From Microbacterium proteolyticum (GTDB taxonomy: Bacteria; Actinomycetota; Actinomycetes; Actinomycetales; Microbacteriaceae): DNA of 64,000 nucleotides. The DNA lies in contig NZ_JAUSZZ010000001.1 in NCBI RefSeq assembly GCF_030818075.1, positions 2,480,001-2,544,000 on the forward strand. The letters are read 5' to 3'. Each line of letters starts with the position of its first letter. Position 1 is the first letter of the stretch. Below, one piece after another: positions 19,695 to 29,664 of this stretch. The notes under the pieces are model-generated. The model worked only from the letters and a program-made list of their open reading frames with translations, was not told the DNA's origin and ran no database searches. Made by a program: the position numbers and the translations under genes.

Positions 19695-20146
19695 CGGGTG
19701 CTCCCTTGCAGGCTCTGATATCCGCTCGATCCGAAGCCGCCCTGGCCGCGCACGCTCTCGGGGAGTTCGTCGACGGGGACGAAGCGCACGGAAGGGACGG
19801 GCATCACGATGAGCTGGGCGATGCGGTCTCCGACCGCGATGTCATATGCCTCGTCGAGGTCTGTGTTCAGCAGGGCGACCTTGATCTCGCCGCGGTACCC
19901 GGCGTCGATCGTCCCCGGGGAGTTGACGATCGTGATGCCGTGCTTCGCAGCGAGGCCGCTGCGCGGAACCACGAAGGCGGCGAACCCCTCGGGGAGCGCG
20001 ATGCGCACCCCGGTGGAGACGAGCGCGCGGCGCCCGGGCTCCAGCCGAACGTTCTCGGCGGCGGTCAAGTCGGCTCCGGCGTCACCGGGGTGGGCGAAGA
20101 CCGGGAGCTCGGATGCGACAATGAGGACGTCCACCGTTTCGGTCAC
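19691..20146 (-). CDS. dut: dUTP diphosphatase
   Basis: A 151-residue trimeric-type dUTPase, which hydrolyses dUTP to dUMP and keeps uracil out of DNA. The five family motifs are recognisable: DAGADLTA (motif 1), [10 protein letters not shown] (motif 2), [17 protein letters not shown] (motif 3), [10 protein letters not shown] (motif 4) and the C-terminal [10 protein letters not shown] (motif 5). The GTG start is supported by TACCCT exactly 6 nt upstream, fitting a leaderless message. It is the first gene of the dut-DUF3710-DUF3159 operon and diverges from DUF3093 with only 12 bp between the starts. Confidence 0.96.
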   Translation of the reverse strand: MTETVDVLIVASELPVFAHPGDAGADLTAAENVRLEPGRRALVSTGVRIALPEGFAAFVVPRSGLAAKHGITIVNSPGTIDAGYRGEIKVALLNTDLDEAYDIAVGDRIAQLIVMPVPSVRFVPVDELPESVRGQGGFGSSGYQSLQGSTR

Positions 20147-20152
20147 CCCACG

Positions 20153-20158
20153 AGGGTA
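20153..20158 (-). promoter_or_regulatory. Leaderless-type -10 element of dut
   Basis: TACCCT on the minus strand, 6 nt before the dut GTG. It lies directly against the ATG of the divergent DUF3093 gene, where the same bases (GAGGGTA) can act as that gene's ribosome site. Confidence 0.45.
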
Positions 20159-20650
20159 ATGCAGAAGAGGGGGTGCGGCATCCGCACCGCAACCGAGTAT
20201 CGCGAGCGATTGAGTCCGTCTCTGTGGGCGCTCGTCGCTGCCGCCGTGTGCGGGCCGATGGCCGCCGTCGTCTTCTCTCCGCTGGACACGACGCTCGCCC
20301 TGTTCGTCGGGCTGGTCGTCTCGGTCGCGATCGTGGCGGCACTTCTGGTGTTCTCGCCGGTCGTGGAGGTGCGTGACGCGGAGCTGCGCGCCGGTCGGGC
20401 GCACATCCCGGTCGATCTGCTGGGCGACCCCGTCGGCCTGGTGGCCGAGGAGGCCCGCACGGCCCGTGGGAGTGGTCTCGACCACCGGGCGTGGCATGTG
20501 ATCCGTGGCGGGATCGACGGCATCGTCACGGTTCCCGTGACCGATCCCGACGATCCGACGCCGTCATGGGTGGTGTCCACCCGCACGCCGGATCGCCTCG
20601 TGGCGGCGATCCAGCGCGCTCAGGTCAGGCTGCGCACTCCAGGCAGATGA
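20159..20650 (+). CDS. DUF3093 family membrane protein
   Basis: A 163-residue protein with two adjacent N-terminal transmembrane helices ([19 protein letters not shown] and [22 protein letters not shown]), then a cytoplasmic beta-rich domain ending in [18 protein letters not shown]. It matches the actinobacterial DUF3093 family, function unknown. The start at 20159 follows GAGGGTA closely. The 3' end overlaps the convergent DUF4193 gene by 26 bp. Confidence 0.85.
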   Translation: MQKRGCGIRTATEYRERLSPSLWALVAAAVCGPMAAVVFSPLDTTLALFVGLVVSVAIVAALLVFSPVVEVRDAELRAGRAHIPVDLLGDPVGLVAEEARTARGSGLDHRAWHVIRGGIDGIVTVPVTDPDDPTPSWVVSTRTPDRLVAAIQRAQVRLRTPGR

Positions 20651-20918
20651 AGCCGGGGCCGCTCTCCTCCGCGATCTGGGAGCGGTGCTTCACCAGGAAG
20701 CAGTTCATGCAGGTGAACTCGTCCTCCTGGGCGGGGAGGACGACGACATCGAGCTCGATGTCGGAGAGGTCGGCGCCGGGCAGTTCGAAGCCCGAGGGGT
20801 TGTCGGCATCCTCGTTGTCGATCGACCCCGACGCCTTGTCGGGCACGCGCTCTTTGAGGGCCTCGATCGACTCGCTGTCGTCCTCGGTCTTGCGCGGTGC
20901 GTCGTAATCGGTTGCCAT
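20625..20918 (-). CDS. DUF4193 family zinc-ribbon-like protein
   Basis: A 97-residue acidic protein of the actinobacterial DUF4193 family. Two CxxC pairs (C70/C73 and C92/C95) near the C-terminus look like a zinc ribbon, preceded by a conserved ELPGADLSDIELDVVVLP segment. Function unknown. It stands alone, divergent from sepH, and its stop lies inside the end of DUF3093 on the other strand. Confidence 0.88.
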   Translation of the reverse strand: MATDYDAPRKTEDDSESIEALKERVPDKASGSIDNEDADNPSGFELPGADLSDIELDVVVLPAQEDEFTCMNCFLVKHRSQIAEESGPGFICLECAA

Positions 20919-21140
20919 GCGTGCAGGTCTCTACTTCCGGATTTCGTGGTGCTGTGCCCCATCGGGTGCCCGATCGGGCGGCGATAGTTTGCATGACACG
21001 TCTTCGATAAGCAAATGCTCTTGACCGGGACTGCGTGTCGCGCGAGGCGTGAAACTCGCGGCGCGCCCGCGATATTCCCGGGAACGGCGGGGCGGGCATG
21101 TCAGCATGGGCGCTGACCGCAGATCGGAGGGGTGTTTCGC

Positions 21141-22166
21141 ATGGAACAGCTCAAAGTCATCGGAACCGAGGATGACGTCCTCGTCGTTGCGACCCAGGCG
21201 GGCGAGCGCTTCGCTCTGCCGCTCGGCGAGGTGCTGCGCGCCGAGGCGCGCCGCGCGCGCCGAGACCGCGACGACGACGACCGCGCCCCGCGTCCCAGCC
21301 CCCGCGAGATCCAGGCGCACATCCGGGCCGGGATGTCCGCGCGCGAGGTGGCGACGCTTCTGAACGCCCGCGTGGAGGACATCGAGCGTTTCGAGGGCCC
21401 CGTGCTGGCCGAGCGCGAGCACGTCGTCAGCCAGGCCCTCGCCGTGCCGGTGCTGCTGGGCGGCACCCTGGAGCACGACGCCCCCGTCACCTTCGGGACG
21501 GCCGTCCGCGCCAAGCTCGCCGAGGCCGGCGCCTCCGCTGAGCGGTGGACGAGCTGGAAGGAGGGCACGAGCTGGATGGTCAAGCTCGAGTTCACCGCCA
21601 ACGGCATCGACCACGACGCGCGCTGGGGATTCGATCCCCGCCGCGCCTCCCTCTCCCCCCAGAACGCCGACGCCATCCAGCTGTCGCGGCAGGGTTCGCT
21701 TCCCGAGGGGCTCATCCCGCGCCTGCGCGCGTTGGACAGCGTGCAGAAGGACGAGTCCCGGTTCGACAGCGGATCGTTCGGTCCGCGACGTCTCGACATC
21801 GAGGATGAGCCGGGCGTGGAGGCCACCGGACCGGTCGCCACGGCTGTCCAGGCTGCCGCGATCAAGCGCGCGCCCGACGCCCCGGTGACCTCATCGGAGA
21901 CCGCCGACCTGCTCGAGGCACTGCGCCGTCGGCGCGGTCAGCGCGAGCCGCTGCCGGGCTCGGGCGAGGTCGAGCCCGAGCCGCGTCCGGTCGGTCCCCC
22001 GGTCGCACTCTTCGATGCGGTCGAGCCGGTGTTCACCGCCGAACCCGAGGCTCCGACGCCGGAGCCGGAGCGTCCGCAGGCGGACACGGCCCGTCGGGCC
22101 AAGGGGCGGCCGTCGATGCCGTCGTGGGACGAGATCGTCTTCGGCGCCCGTTCCGACGAGAGCTGA
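21141..22166 (+). CDS. sepH: Septation protein SepH
   Basis: A 341-residue actinobacterial cell-division protein. SepH binds FtsZ through a helix-turn-helix-like N-terminal domain and promotes filament assembly. The N-terminal DUF3071 region (residues about 1-165) includes SPREIQAHIRAGMSAREVA, the predicted HTH. A disordered Glu/Pro-rich tail ends in the conserved MPSWDEIVFG motif. The ATG at 21141 has a GGAGGGG site 8 nt upstream, so it was preferred over the GTG 9 nt earlier. Confidence 0.92.
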   Translation: MEQLKVIGTEDDVLVVATQAGERFALPLGEVLRAEARRARRDRDDDDRAPRPSPREIQAHIRAGMSAREVATLLNARVEDIERFEGPVLAEREHVVSQALAVPVLLGGTLEHDAPVTFGTAVRAKLAEAGASAERWTSWKEGTSWMVKLEFTANGIDHDARWGFDPRRASLSPQNADAIQLSRQGSLPEGLIPRLRALDSVQKDESRFDSGSFGPRRLDIEDEPGVEATGPVATAVQAAAIKRAPDAPVTSSETADLLEALRRRRGQREPLPGSGEVEPEPRPVGPPVALFDAVEPVFTAEPEAPTPEPERPQADTARRAKGRPSMPSWDEIVFGARSDES

Positions 22167-22299
22167 CCGCGCCGGCGGACCGCCTGCCGCGCCCGCCGGC
22201 GGGCCGTCGTGCGAAGCGTCGTGCGTGGGGTTCGGCATCCCGGATTGGCGGTCGCCCCGCGGATGGACGGATGCCGACGGCGCGGTACGACCGCTGGTC

Positions 22300-23418
22300 T
22301 CAGGCGAACGCGCCCAGGCGCAGGAGCGGAACCGTGCGCTCCTCGTCGGTCAGGGAGCCGTGCTGCCCCACCATCCTCTGCGGGCGCTTGTCGGTCTCGC
22401 GGTCGTCGTAGTACGCGAAGCGGCCCCGGGGTGCGACCAGGACGTCGCCGATGCGCGGGCGCACGTCGTCGTCCACCGGACCGAAGAGCCCCGCCTCGAT
22501 CGCCTCGTCACGCGTGAGGACCCAGGCTCGCGCGGCCTCGTGCTCCTTCCAGGCGGCGGCCACGGCATCCGCCCGCTCTTCACCGGCGTACAGGTGGAGC
22601 ATGCGGGGTTCTCCGCCGATGAGGTCGACTCCCTCGAGCAGCGGGTCGCCCTCGCGGAGCAGGACGTGTCTGCGCGCCGGGACGTCCACCATGCCGTGGT
22701 CGGCCGTGACGAGCACGCCCGTGCGCGAATCGACGGTCTCGGCGAGCCGTCGCGCGGCGGTGTCGATCCGCTCGAGGGCATCGGTCCACCGGTCGGACTC
22801 CCAGCCGTCGCGATGGCCCGCGGTGTCGAGTTCGGGAGCGTAGAGGTAGGTGACGGACCCCGGATGCCGTGCGGCGAGGTCCGCGGCGAGTCGCACCCGC
22901 TCGTCGAGGTCGTCGGACGGGAAGAACGCCGCTCCCCGCAGCGTCGCTTCCGTGAACCCGCTACCGGTGTAGCTCGGCTTGGAGACCACGAAGGCGCGGC
23001 CGACGCGCGAGGCGAAGAGCGGCTCGCGACGCTGCCACGACAGCGGGTCGAGGCCGTCGGTCTCCCATCCGTGCAGCTGGTTCGACGCGATCAGGGTGCC
23101 GGGGATGCGCGTGCGATACCCGACGATGCCGTGGCTGCCCGGGCCGACGCCGGTCAGCAGGCTCGTCAGGGCCGCCGCGGTGGTCGAGGGGAACACCGTC
23201 CGTGCGACGTCGCGGCGACCGCCGGCCGCCGCGAGGAACCGCGCGTGCCCACGGCGGGCGGCCAGGTTGTGCGCACCGAGGCCGTCCACGAGGAACACGA
23301 TGACGCTGCGGGCGGGGGCGAACCAGTCGGAGGTGCCGTCCAGCGCAGCGAGCGACTGCGTCATGACCTCGGTGAGGCTCCGAGAGCGCGGCGGGTCCGC
23401 CGGTAGGCTGAGTGACAT
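22300..23418 (-). CDS. Alkaline phosphatase superfamily / nucleotide pyrophosphatase-type phosphodiesterase
   Basis: A 372-residue metal-dependent hydrolase of the type I phosphodiesterase/nucleotide pyrophosphatase family. Metal and nucleophile motifs are visible: IVFLVDGLG (first Asp), [10 protein letters not shown] with the nucleophile Thr, APELDTAGH (Asp and His), and [10 protein letters not shown] (Asp-His). There is no signal peptide, so it is probably cytoplasmic. It diverges from parC; its long 5' region on the same strand is not coding in this frame. Substrate not determined. Confidence 0.85.
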   Translation of the reverse strand: MSLSLPADPPRSRSLTEVMTQSLAALDGTSDWFAPARSVIVFLVDGLGAHNLAARRGHARFLAAAGGRRDVARTVFPSTTAAALTSLLTGVGPGSHGIVGYRTRIPGTLIASNQLHGWETDGLDPLSWQRREPLFASRVGRAFVVSKPSYTGSGFTEATLRGAAFFPSDDLDERVRLAADLAARHPGSVTYLYAPELDTAGHRDGWESDRWTDALERIDTAARRLAETVDSRTGVLVTADHGMVDVPARRHVLLREGDPLLEGVDLIGGEPRMLHLYAGEERADAVAAAWKEHEAARAWVLTRDEAIEAGLFGPVDDDVRPRIGDVLVAPRGRFAYYDDRETDKRPQRMVGQHGSLTDEERTVPLLRLGAFA

Positions 23419-23490
23419 CGGAGCAAGTCTTCCATACGGCTCCCGACCCCCGTCCGCGCCGGACGCCCGCCCGACCCGAGGCCGCCATTC

Positions 23491-25944
23491 ATGCCCGATT
23501 CCCGTTCTTCCTCTCCCGTGACCGAGCGCATCGAAGACGTCGACGTCTCGACGGAGATGCAGGGGTCGTTCCTCGAGTACGCCTACTCGGTCATCTATTC
23601 GCGTGCCCTGCCCGACGCCCGCGACGGGCTCAAGCCCGTGCAGCGCCGCATCCTCTACCAGATGGCCGAGATGGGGCTGCGTCCCGATCGAGGGCACGTC
23701 AAGAGCGCGCGCGTCGTCGGCGAGGTGATGGGAAAGCTCCACCCGCACGGCGACGCACCCATCTACGACGCTCTCGTGCGACTCGCGCAGCACTTCACGC
23801 TGCGTGTGCCGCTGGTCGACGGCCACGGCAACTTCGGCTCGCTCGACGATGGGCCCGCCGCCTCGCGATACACCGAAGCGCGCCTCGCGCCCCCCGCGCT
23901 CGCGCTGACGGAGACGCTCGACGAGGACGTCGTCGACTTCATCCCCAACTACGACGGCCAGTTCCAGCAGCCCGAGGTGCTGCCCGCGGCCTTCCCGAAT
24001 CTGCTGGTGAACGGCGCGACGGGCATCGCGGTCGGTATGGCGACCAACATGGCTCCGCACAACCTCGTCGAGGTCGTCGCGGCGGCGACGCACCTGCTCC
24101 AGCATCCGGATGCCACGGTGGAGGAGCTCATGGAGTTCGTCCCCGGACCCGACCTGCCCACGGGGGGCATCATCGTCGGCCTCGACGGCATCAAGGACGC
24201 TTACACGAACGGGCGCGGGACGTTCCGCACGCGCGCGAAAGCGTCGATCGAATCCCTCGGTCCGCGGCGCACCGGCATCGTCATCACCGAGCTGCCGTAT
24301 CTCGTCGGCGCGGAGCGGGTGATCGAGAAGATCAAAGACGCCGTGCAGGCGAAGAAGCTCACGGGGATCGCCGACGTCACCGACCTCTCGGACCGTCACC
24401 ACGGTCTGCGGCTGGTCATCGGCATCAAGACGGGCTTCGACCCCAAGGCCGTGCTCGAGCACCTGTACCGGCTGACGCCGCTCGAAGACTCGTTCGGCAT
24501 CAACAACGTCGCGCTCGTCGACGGACAGCCGCAGACGCTGGGGCTGAAAGACCTGCTCCGCGTGTACCTCGACCACCGCATCCGCGTGGTCACCCGCCGC
24601 AGCCAGTACCGCCTGGCGCGCAAGCGCGAGCGCCTCCACCTCGTCGAGGGCCTGCTCATTGCGATCCTCGACATCGACGAGGTCATCCAGGTCATCCGCT
24701 CCTCCGACGACGGCGAGGCCGCACGCACGCGCCTGCAGGAGGTCTTCGATCTGTCGCATGCGCAGGCCGAGTACATCCTCGAGCTGCGGCTGCGGCGCCT
24801 GACGAAGTTCTCGCGGATCGAGCTCGAGGCCGAGCGCGACCAGTTGAACGCCGAGATCGCCGAGCTCGTCGAGCTGCTCGGCAGCGAGACCCTGCTGCGT
24901 CAGCAGGTGGCGCGAGAACTGGATGCCGCCGCGGAGGCGTACGGCACTCCTCGGCGCACCATGCTGTTGAACGGCGGGCCCGTCCAGCCGCGATCGGCGC
25001 GGGCCGCGGCCGCCGCCGACCTGCAGATCGCCGACGCTCCCTGCCGCGTGTACCTCTCGGTGACGGGACGCATGGTCCGCGCCGAACTCGTCACCGATGC
25101 GCCGGGAGGCGGAGTCGTCGCGCCCACGCGGAGGTCGAAGCACGACGCGATCCTCTCGTCGGTCGACACGACCACGCGCGGCGACATCGGCGCGGTGACC
25201 TCCGCCGGCCGCCTCGTGCGGTTCTCCCCCGTCGATCTGCCCTCGGTGCCCGCCAATTCGGTTCAGATGGGCGCGGGGATGAAGGTCGAGCAGTACCTCC
25301 CGCTCGGGAAGGGCGAACAGATCGTCGCCCTCGTCCCGCTCGTCGGTGGTCCCACGATCGCCCTCGGTACGGAGCAAGGCGTGGTCAAGCGCGTCGCCGC
25401 GAGCGAGCTGGGCACCAAGGACGAGATCGAGATCATCGCGCTTCGAGACGGCGACCGGGTGGTGGGCGCAGCGCCCGCCGGCGACAACGCCGAACTCGTC
25501 TTCGTCGCCAGCGACGCGCAACTGCTGCGATTCGACGCCTCGTCGGTCCGCCCGCAGGGACGCTCGGCCGGAGGCATGGCCGGCATCCGGTTGTCGGACG
25601 GTGCGCGCGTGATCGCCTTCGCGGTCGTCGGTGCGTCGGCGTTCGACGCGGTGGTGGTGACGATCGCCGGCTCGTCGGCGGCTCTCGCCGGAACGGATGC
25701 CGGGAGCGCGAAGGTCTCGGCGTTCACCGAGTTCCCGGCGAAGGGGCGTGCCACGGGCGGCGTGCGTGCGCAGCGTCTGCTGCGCGGTGAGGACGCCCTC
25801 GTGCTCGCCTGGGTCGGCACCGAGCCGCGCGCGGTCGGCAGCGACGGATCGGTGCGGACGCTGCCCGACTCGGGCGCGAAGCGCGACGCGTCGGGTCAAC
25901 CGCTCGACGCGGTCGTCGGTGGGATCGGCACCGTCGTGCGCTGA
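23491..25944 (+). CDS. parC: DNA topoisomerase IV / gyrase subunit A
   Basis: An 817-residue type IIA topoisomerase A subunit. The winged-helix catalytic region contains the quinolone-resistance segment ([20 protein letters not shown]) and the DNA-cleaving tyrosine Y127 in [10 protein letters not shown]. After the coiled coil and C-gate (to about residue 485), six beta-pinwheel blades form the C-terminal domain. The canonical gyrase box (QRRGGKG) is not evident, which favours topoisomerase IV over gyrase. It works with the ParE subunit, whose gene is convergent 170 bp downstream rather than in an operon. Confidence 0.9.
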   Translation: MPDSRSSSPVTERIEDVDVSTEMQGSFLEYAYSVIYSRALPDARDGLKPVQRRILYQMAEMGLRPDRGHVKSARVVGEVMGKLHPHGDAPIYDALVRLAQHFTLRVPLVDGHGNFGSLDDGPAASRYTEARLAPPALALTETLDEDVVDFIPNYDGQFQQPEVLPAAFPNLLVNGATGIAVGMATNMAPHNLVEVVAAATHLLQHPDATVEELMEFVPGPDLPTGGIIVGLDGIKDAYTNGRGTFRTRAKASIESLGPRRTGIVITELPYLVGAERVIEKIKDAVQAKKLTGIADVTDLSDRHHGLRLVIGIKTGFDPKAVLEHLYRLTPLEDSFGINNVALVDGQPQTLGLKDLLRVYLDHRIRVVTRRSQYRLARKRERLHLVEGLLIAILDIDEVIQVIRSSDDGEAARTRLQEVFDLSHAQAEYILELRLRRLTKFSRIELEAERDQLNAEIAELVELLGSETLLRQQVARELDAAAEAYGTPRRTMLLNGGPVQPRSARAAAAADLQIADAPCRVYLSVTGRMVRAELVTDAPGGGVVAPTRRSKHDAILSSVDTTTRGDIGAVTSAGRLVRFSPVDLPSVPANSVQMGAGMKVEQYLPLGKGEQIVALVPLVGGPTIALGTEQGVVKRVAASELGTKDEIEIIALRDGDRVVGAAPAGDNAELVFVASDAQLLRFDASSVRPQGRSAGGMAGIRLSDGARVIAFAVVGASAFDAVVVTIAGSSAALAGTDAGSAKVSAFTEFPAKGRATGGVRAQRLLRGEDALVLAWVGTEPRAVGSDGSVRTLPDSGAKRDASGQPLDAVVGGIGTVVR

Positions 25945-26114
25945 GCACGCGCCGGCAGACGTCCGGGAGGGGCGATCCCCTTCCTGGCCGCGGCGCTGCC
26001 CGTGCCCGGCTGCGGGATTGCCGGGGACGCGCCGGTGGGGACGGTGTCGTCGCGGCGTGTCGTGCGGGACCTCTGCCGTTGCGCACGCGGAGCGATCCCG
26101 TGCCGCGGCGACGG

Positions 26115-28184
26115 TCAGACGTCGATGCTCTCCCGGGCCAGCCGGTCGCTCGAGTCGATGATGAACTCGCGCCGGGGTGCGACCTCGCTGCCCATCAACA
26201 GGTCGAACACCTCGGCTGCCCGCTCGATGTGTTCCACCTGCACCCGGCGAAGGGTGCGGCCGGCGCGGTCCATCGTGGTGGTCGCGAGCTGGTCGGCATC
26301 CATCTCTCCGAGGCCCTTGTACCGCTGAATGGGTTCCTGCCAGCGCTTGTTCGACTTCTTCAGCCGGGCGAGGAGGGCGTGGAGCTCCTGCTCGCTGTAG
26401 GTGTAGATCGTCTCGTTCGGCTTCGACCCCGGGTTCATCACGATCACGCGGTGCAACGGGGGAACCGCGGCGAACACCCGTCCGGCTTCCACGAGCGGAC
26501 GCATGTAGCGGAAGAACAGCGTGAGGAGCAGCGTGCGGATGTGCGCTCCATCGACGTCGGCGTCGCTCATCAGGATGATCTTGCCGTAGCGGGCCGCGCT
26601 GAGGTCGAACGAGCGCCCGGAGCCGGCGCCGATCACCTGGATGATCGAGGCGCACTCGGCGTTCGAGAGCATGTCGCTGATCGAGGCCTTCTGCGTGTTG
26701 AGGATCTTGCCGCGGATGGGCAGCAGCGCCTGATACTCGCTGTTGCGGGCATCGCGTGCGGTGCCGAGCGCGGAGTTCCCCTCGACGATGAACAGCTCGG
26801 AGTTCTCGACGTCGTTCGAGCGGCAGTCGACGAGCTTCGACGGAAGCGACGACGATTCCAGCGCGTTCTTCCGGCGCTGCGTCTCTTTGTGCGTGCGCGC
26901 CGAGATCCGTGCCTTCATCTCGGACACGATCTTCTCGAGCAGCAGGGCGGTCTGCGTCTTGTCGTCGCGCTTGACGGAGGCGAACCGCGCCGCGAGTTCT
27001 TTCTGGACGACGGATGCCACGATCTGGCGCACGGCCGGAGTGCCGAGCACCTCTTTGGTCTGACCCTCGAACTGCGGTTCGGGGAGGCGCACGGTCAGCA
27101 CAGCGGTGAGCCCCGCGAGCAGGTCGTCTTTCTCGACCTTGTCGTTGCCGACCTTGAGCTTGCGGGCGTTCTGCTCGACCTGGGCCCGCAGCACCTTCAT
27201 CAGGCCCTGCTCGAAGCCCTGCTGGTGCGTGCCGCCCTTGGGCGTGGCGATGATGTTGACGAAGGACCGCGACGTGGTGTCGTAGCCGGTGCCCCATCGC
27301 ACCGCGATGTCGACCTCGCACTCCCGCTGCACCTCGGTGGGGACCATGGAGCCGCCCGGCTGCAGAACGGGCACCGTCTCGCTGAAGGTGCCGGTGCCGG
27401 TGAGACGCCACGTGTCGGTGATCGCGGCGTCGGGTGCGAGGAAGTCGGCGAACTCCGAGATCCCGCCGTCGAAGCGGTAGCTCGTCTCGATGCGCTCCTC
27501 GGCGCGGTCGTCGAGCACGACGATCTCGAGCCCCGGCACGAGGAAGGCCGTCTGGCGCACGCGCTGGACGAGCTCGTCGTGGCCGAAGGCGGCATCCTTC
27601 GTGAAGATCTGCCGGTCGGCCCAGTAGCGGATCCGCGTCCCCGTCACCCCTCGCGGTGCCTTGCCGACCACGCGCAGCTCGCTGCTGCGTTCGAACGGTG
27701 TGAACGGCGAGTCGGGGCCGTCTCCCGCGAAGGTTCCGGGCTCTCCGCGGTGGAATGACATGGCGTACGTCTTGCCACCGCGGTCGACCTCGACGTCGAG
27801 GCGCTCCGACAGCGCGTTCACGACCGACGCGCCCACGCCGTGCAGACCACCGGATGCCGCGTACGAGCCGCCGCCGAACTTGCCGCCGGCGTGCAGCTTG
27901 GTGAAGACGACCTCGACACCGGTGAGACCGGTGCGGGGCTCCACATCGACCGGGATGCCGCGGGCACGGTCGCGCACCTCGACGCTGCCGTCGGCGTGCA
28001 AGACGATGTCGATGCGCGAGCCGTGGCCGGCGAGAGCCTCGTCGACGGAGTTGTCGATGATCTCCCAGAGGCAGTGCATGAGGCCGCGGGAGTCGGTGGA
28101 GCCGATGTACATCCCCGGGCGCTTGCGCACGGCTTCGAGGCCCTCGAGGACCTGCAGGTGGTGGGCGGAGTACTCGGACGTCAC
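26115..28184 (-). CDS. parE: DNA topoisomerase IV / gyrase subunit B
   Basis: A 689-residue B subunit. The GHKL ATPase motifs are visible (EIIDNSVDEALAGH, ARGIPVD, GGLHGVGASVVNALS), followed by the transducer and the TOPRIM domain with EGNSALGTARDARN and SDADVDGAHI. The GTG start (VTSEYSAHHLQVLEG) was chosen from the conserved N-terminus; TACGCT lies 8 nt upstream, so the message may be nearly leaderless. It powers strand passage by ParC. It diverges from DUF7455. Confidence 0.92.
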   Translation of the reverse strand: MTSEYSAHHLQVLEGLEAVRKRPGMYIGSTDSRGLMHCLWEIIDNSVDEALAGHGSRIDIVLHADGSVEVRDRARGIPVDVEPRTGLTGVEVVFTKLHAGGKFGGGSYAASGGLHGVGASVVNALSERLDVEVDRGGKTYAMSFHRGEPGTFAGDGPDSPFTPFERSSELRVVGKAPRGVTGTRIRYWADRQIFTKDAAFGHDELVQRVRQTAFLVPGLEIVVLDDRAEERIETSYRFDGGISEFADFLAPDAAITDTWRLTGTGTFSETVPVLQPGGSMVPTEVQRECEVDIAVRWGTGYDTTSRSFVNIIATPKGGTHQQGFEQGLMKVLRAQVEQNARKLKVGNDKVEKDDLLAGLTAVLTVRLPEPQFEGQTKEVLGTPAVRQIVASVVQKELAARFASVKRDDKTQTALLLEKIVSEMKARISARTHKETQRRKNALESSSLPSKLVDCRSNDVENSELFIVEGNSALGTARDARNSEYQALLPIRGKILNTQKASISDMLSNAECASIIQVIGAGSGRSFDLSAARYGKIILMSDADVDGAHIRTLLLTLFFRYMRPLVEAGRVFAAVPPLHRVIVMNPGSKPNETIYTYSEQELHALLARLKKSNKRWQEPIQRYKGLGEMDADQLATTTMDRAGRTLRRVQVEHIERAAEVFDLLMGSEVAPRREFIIDSSDRLARESIDV

Positions 28185-28349
28185 GGTTGCCCAGCGTAAT
28201 CGGGGCCGCCGACATCGCCTGCCAGACACACAGCGTGCTCGGGTCACCGTACGCGCACAGCGAAATGTGATCAAGCTGCGGCATAGGGGAAACATCCGCG
28301 TGGTTGTATATGGAGACTCGCCCACGATCACCTGAGGAGGGCACCCGAG

Positions 28350-28568
28350 ATGACCACCACGACTGCACCCGAAGCGTCTGTCCTCGACCACCGCCTGACG
28401 GCGGCGGATCGCTGCGACTCCTGCGGCGCTCAGGCCTACATCGCCGCCGAGGTCAACGGCAGCGAACTGCTGTTCTGCGCGCACCACGGCCGCAAGTACG
28501 AAGAGAAGCTCCGCAGCGTCGCCACCTCGTGGCACGACGAGACGGCGCGTCTCACCACCGCCGACTGA
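28350..28568 (+). CDS. DUF7455-type small zinc-binding protein
   Basis: A 72-residue protein with a C22-x2-C25 ... C43-x2-H46 pattern that could bind one zinc ion, inside the recognisable block LTAADRCDSCGAQAYI and LLFCAHHGRKYE. Small proteins of this family are common next to gyrB/parE or sigma-factor genes in actinobacteria; function unknown. A GAGGAGGG site precedes the ATG. It is transcribed away from parE and ends at a strong hairpin. Confidence 0.85.
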   Translation: MTTTTAPEASVLDHRLTAADRCDSCGAQAYIAAEVNGSELLFCAHHGRKYEEKLRSVATSWHDETARLTTAD

Positions 28569-28581
28569 GATCTTTCCGCAC

Positions 28582-28628
28582 GAACGGGCTCCGGCCGCTT
28601 TTGATGAAGCGGAACCGGAGCCCGTTCC
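28582..28628. terminator. Bidirectional terminator between DUF7455 and the racemase gene
   Basis: A long inverted repeat (AACGGGCTCCGG.CCGCTT with AAGCGG.CCGGAGCCCGTT) lies between two convergent genes. It should serve both the DUF7455 gene and the minus-strand racemase-like operon. Confidence 0.85.
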
Positions 28629-28632
28629 GTGT

Positions 28633-29664
28633 TCAGTGCACGTATTCGCGAGGGAGCGAGGGCGATACGCGCAGCGCGATCTCCTCGCCGATCGTGTCGA
28701 TCCGTTCCGCCAGGTCGGTCGCGCTGTGCAGGCCTCCCCGACCGAACACGACGACCTCGTCTCCGACGCGGGCGTCATCCCACGGGGCGATGGCGGTCGA
28801 GGTGGCGCCGATCGCCTCGACGCGGCGGGGACCACCCGGGGTGGCGACGTCGAAGCGGCCGCTCAGCGCGCTCGGGAGGCCGTGCAGCCCGCCGACATCG
28901 AGGTGCGCGCCGGCGGCATCGACCGCGACGACGCACGCGACCAGGCCCGCGATCGGCTCGATACCCAGATCCGCTTCGCCCGGGCCCCCGGCGGGACGGA
29001 TGCCGTACGAGAACGCCCCCACCCGCACGAGGTCCTCCCGGAACTCACCGCGTGCGAAGCCGGCCGCGCTGGCGGCCAGGTGCGAGTAGCGGGGCGTGAG
29101 GCCTGCCGCGCGGGCCGCGTCGCGCGCAGCGAGGAAGAGAGCGCGGGCGTCGTCGTCGTCGGCATCCGAGGCTTCGGAGATGTGCGACCAGATCCCCTCG
29201 AGCACTGCGCGCCCCTCGGCGACGAGGCCCGCGGTGCGGGCGAGGGCGGCGTTCCAGCGTTCGGGACGGATGCCGTTGCGATGCAGCCCCGTGTCGATCT
29301 TGAGGTGGACGCGGGCCGGGGCGGGCGGGAGCGTCGCCAGATCGTCGAGCAGCGCCTCGTCGCCGATGCCGAGGTCGAGGTCGGCCGCGACACCGGCCGC
29401 CAGATCGTCGGCTCCGCCGAGGAGCCAGACGAAGATCCGTGCCTCGGGCCCGACGACGGCGCGCACGGCGGAGCCGGTGACGACGTCGAATGCTCCGAAC
29501 CAGCGCACGCCCTCGTCCCAGGCCCGGCGGACCAGTACCTCGAGCCCGTGGGCGTACGCGTCGTCCTTGACGACGAGCATGTGCGTGGCGGGCGCGACGG
29601 CCTCGCGCACGCGGACGAGGTTGCGGGCGAAGGCCTCGAGGTCGACGCGGTACACCGCACTCAC
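28633..29664 (-). CDS. Alanine racemase-like protein, PLP domain intact, C-domain degenerate
   Basis: A 343-residue fold-type III PLP protein. The N-terminal barrel is good: the PLP lysine K33 in MLVVKDDAYAHG, the VHLKIDTGLHRNG motif, HISEASD and RVGAFSYG. The C-terminal beta domain is degenerate: the V-S-Y-G-x-T block with the second catalytic tyrosine and the GYADG loop are not found. Alone it would lack the tyrosine that normally completes the active site of the partner subunit. Its GTG start overlaps the stop of the upstream C-domain gene by 4 nt. The substrate could be alanine or another amino acid. Confidence 0.8.
   Translation of the reverse strand: MSAVYRVDLEAFARNLVRVREAVAPATHMLVVKDDAYAHGLEVLVRRAWDEGVRWFGAFDVVTGSAVRAVVGPEARIFVWLLGGADDLAAGVAADLDLGIGDEALLDDLATLPPAPARVHLKIDTGLHRNGIRPERWNAALARTAGLVAEGRAVLEGIWSHISEASDADDDDARALFLAARDAARAAGLTPRYSHLAASAAGFARGEFREDLVRVGAFSYGIRPAGGPGEADLGIEPIAGLVACVVAVDAAGAHLDVGGLHGLPSALSGRFDVATPGGPRRVEAIGATSTAIAPWDDARVGDEVVVFGRGGLHSATDLAERIDTIGEEIALRVSPSLPREYVH

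Noticed and set aside
23419-28368. A 2022-residue minus-strand frame continuous with the phosphodiesterase gene
   Set aside because: Only its last 372 codons have family character. The rest lies opposite parC or within parE in another frame and is typical of high-GC shadow frames.
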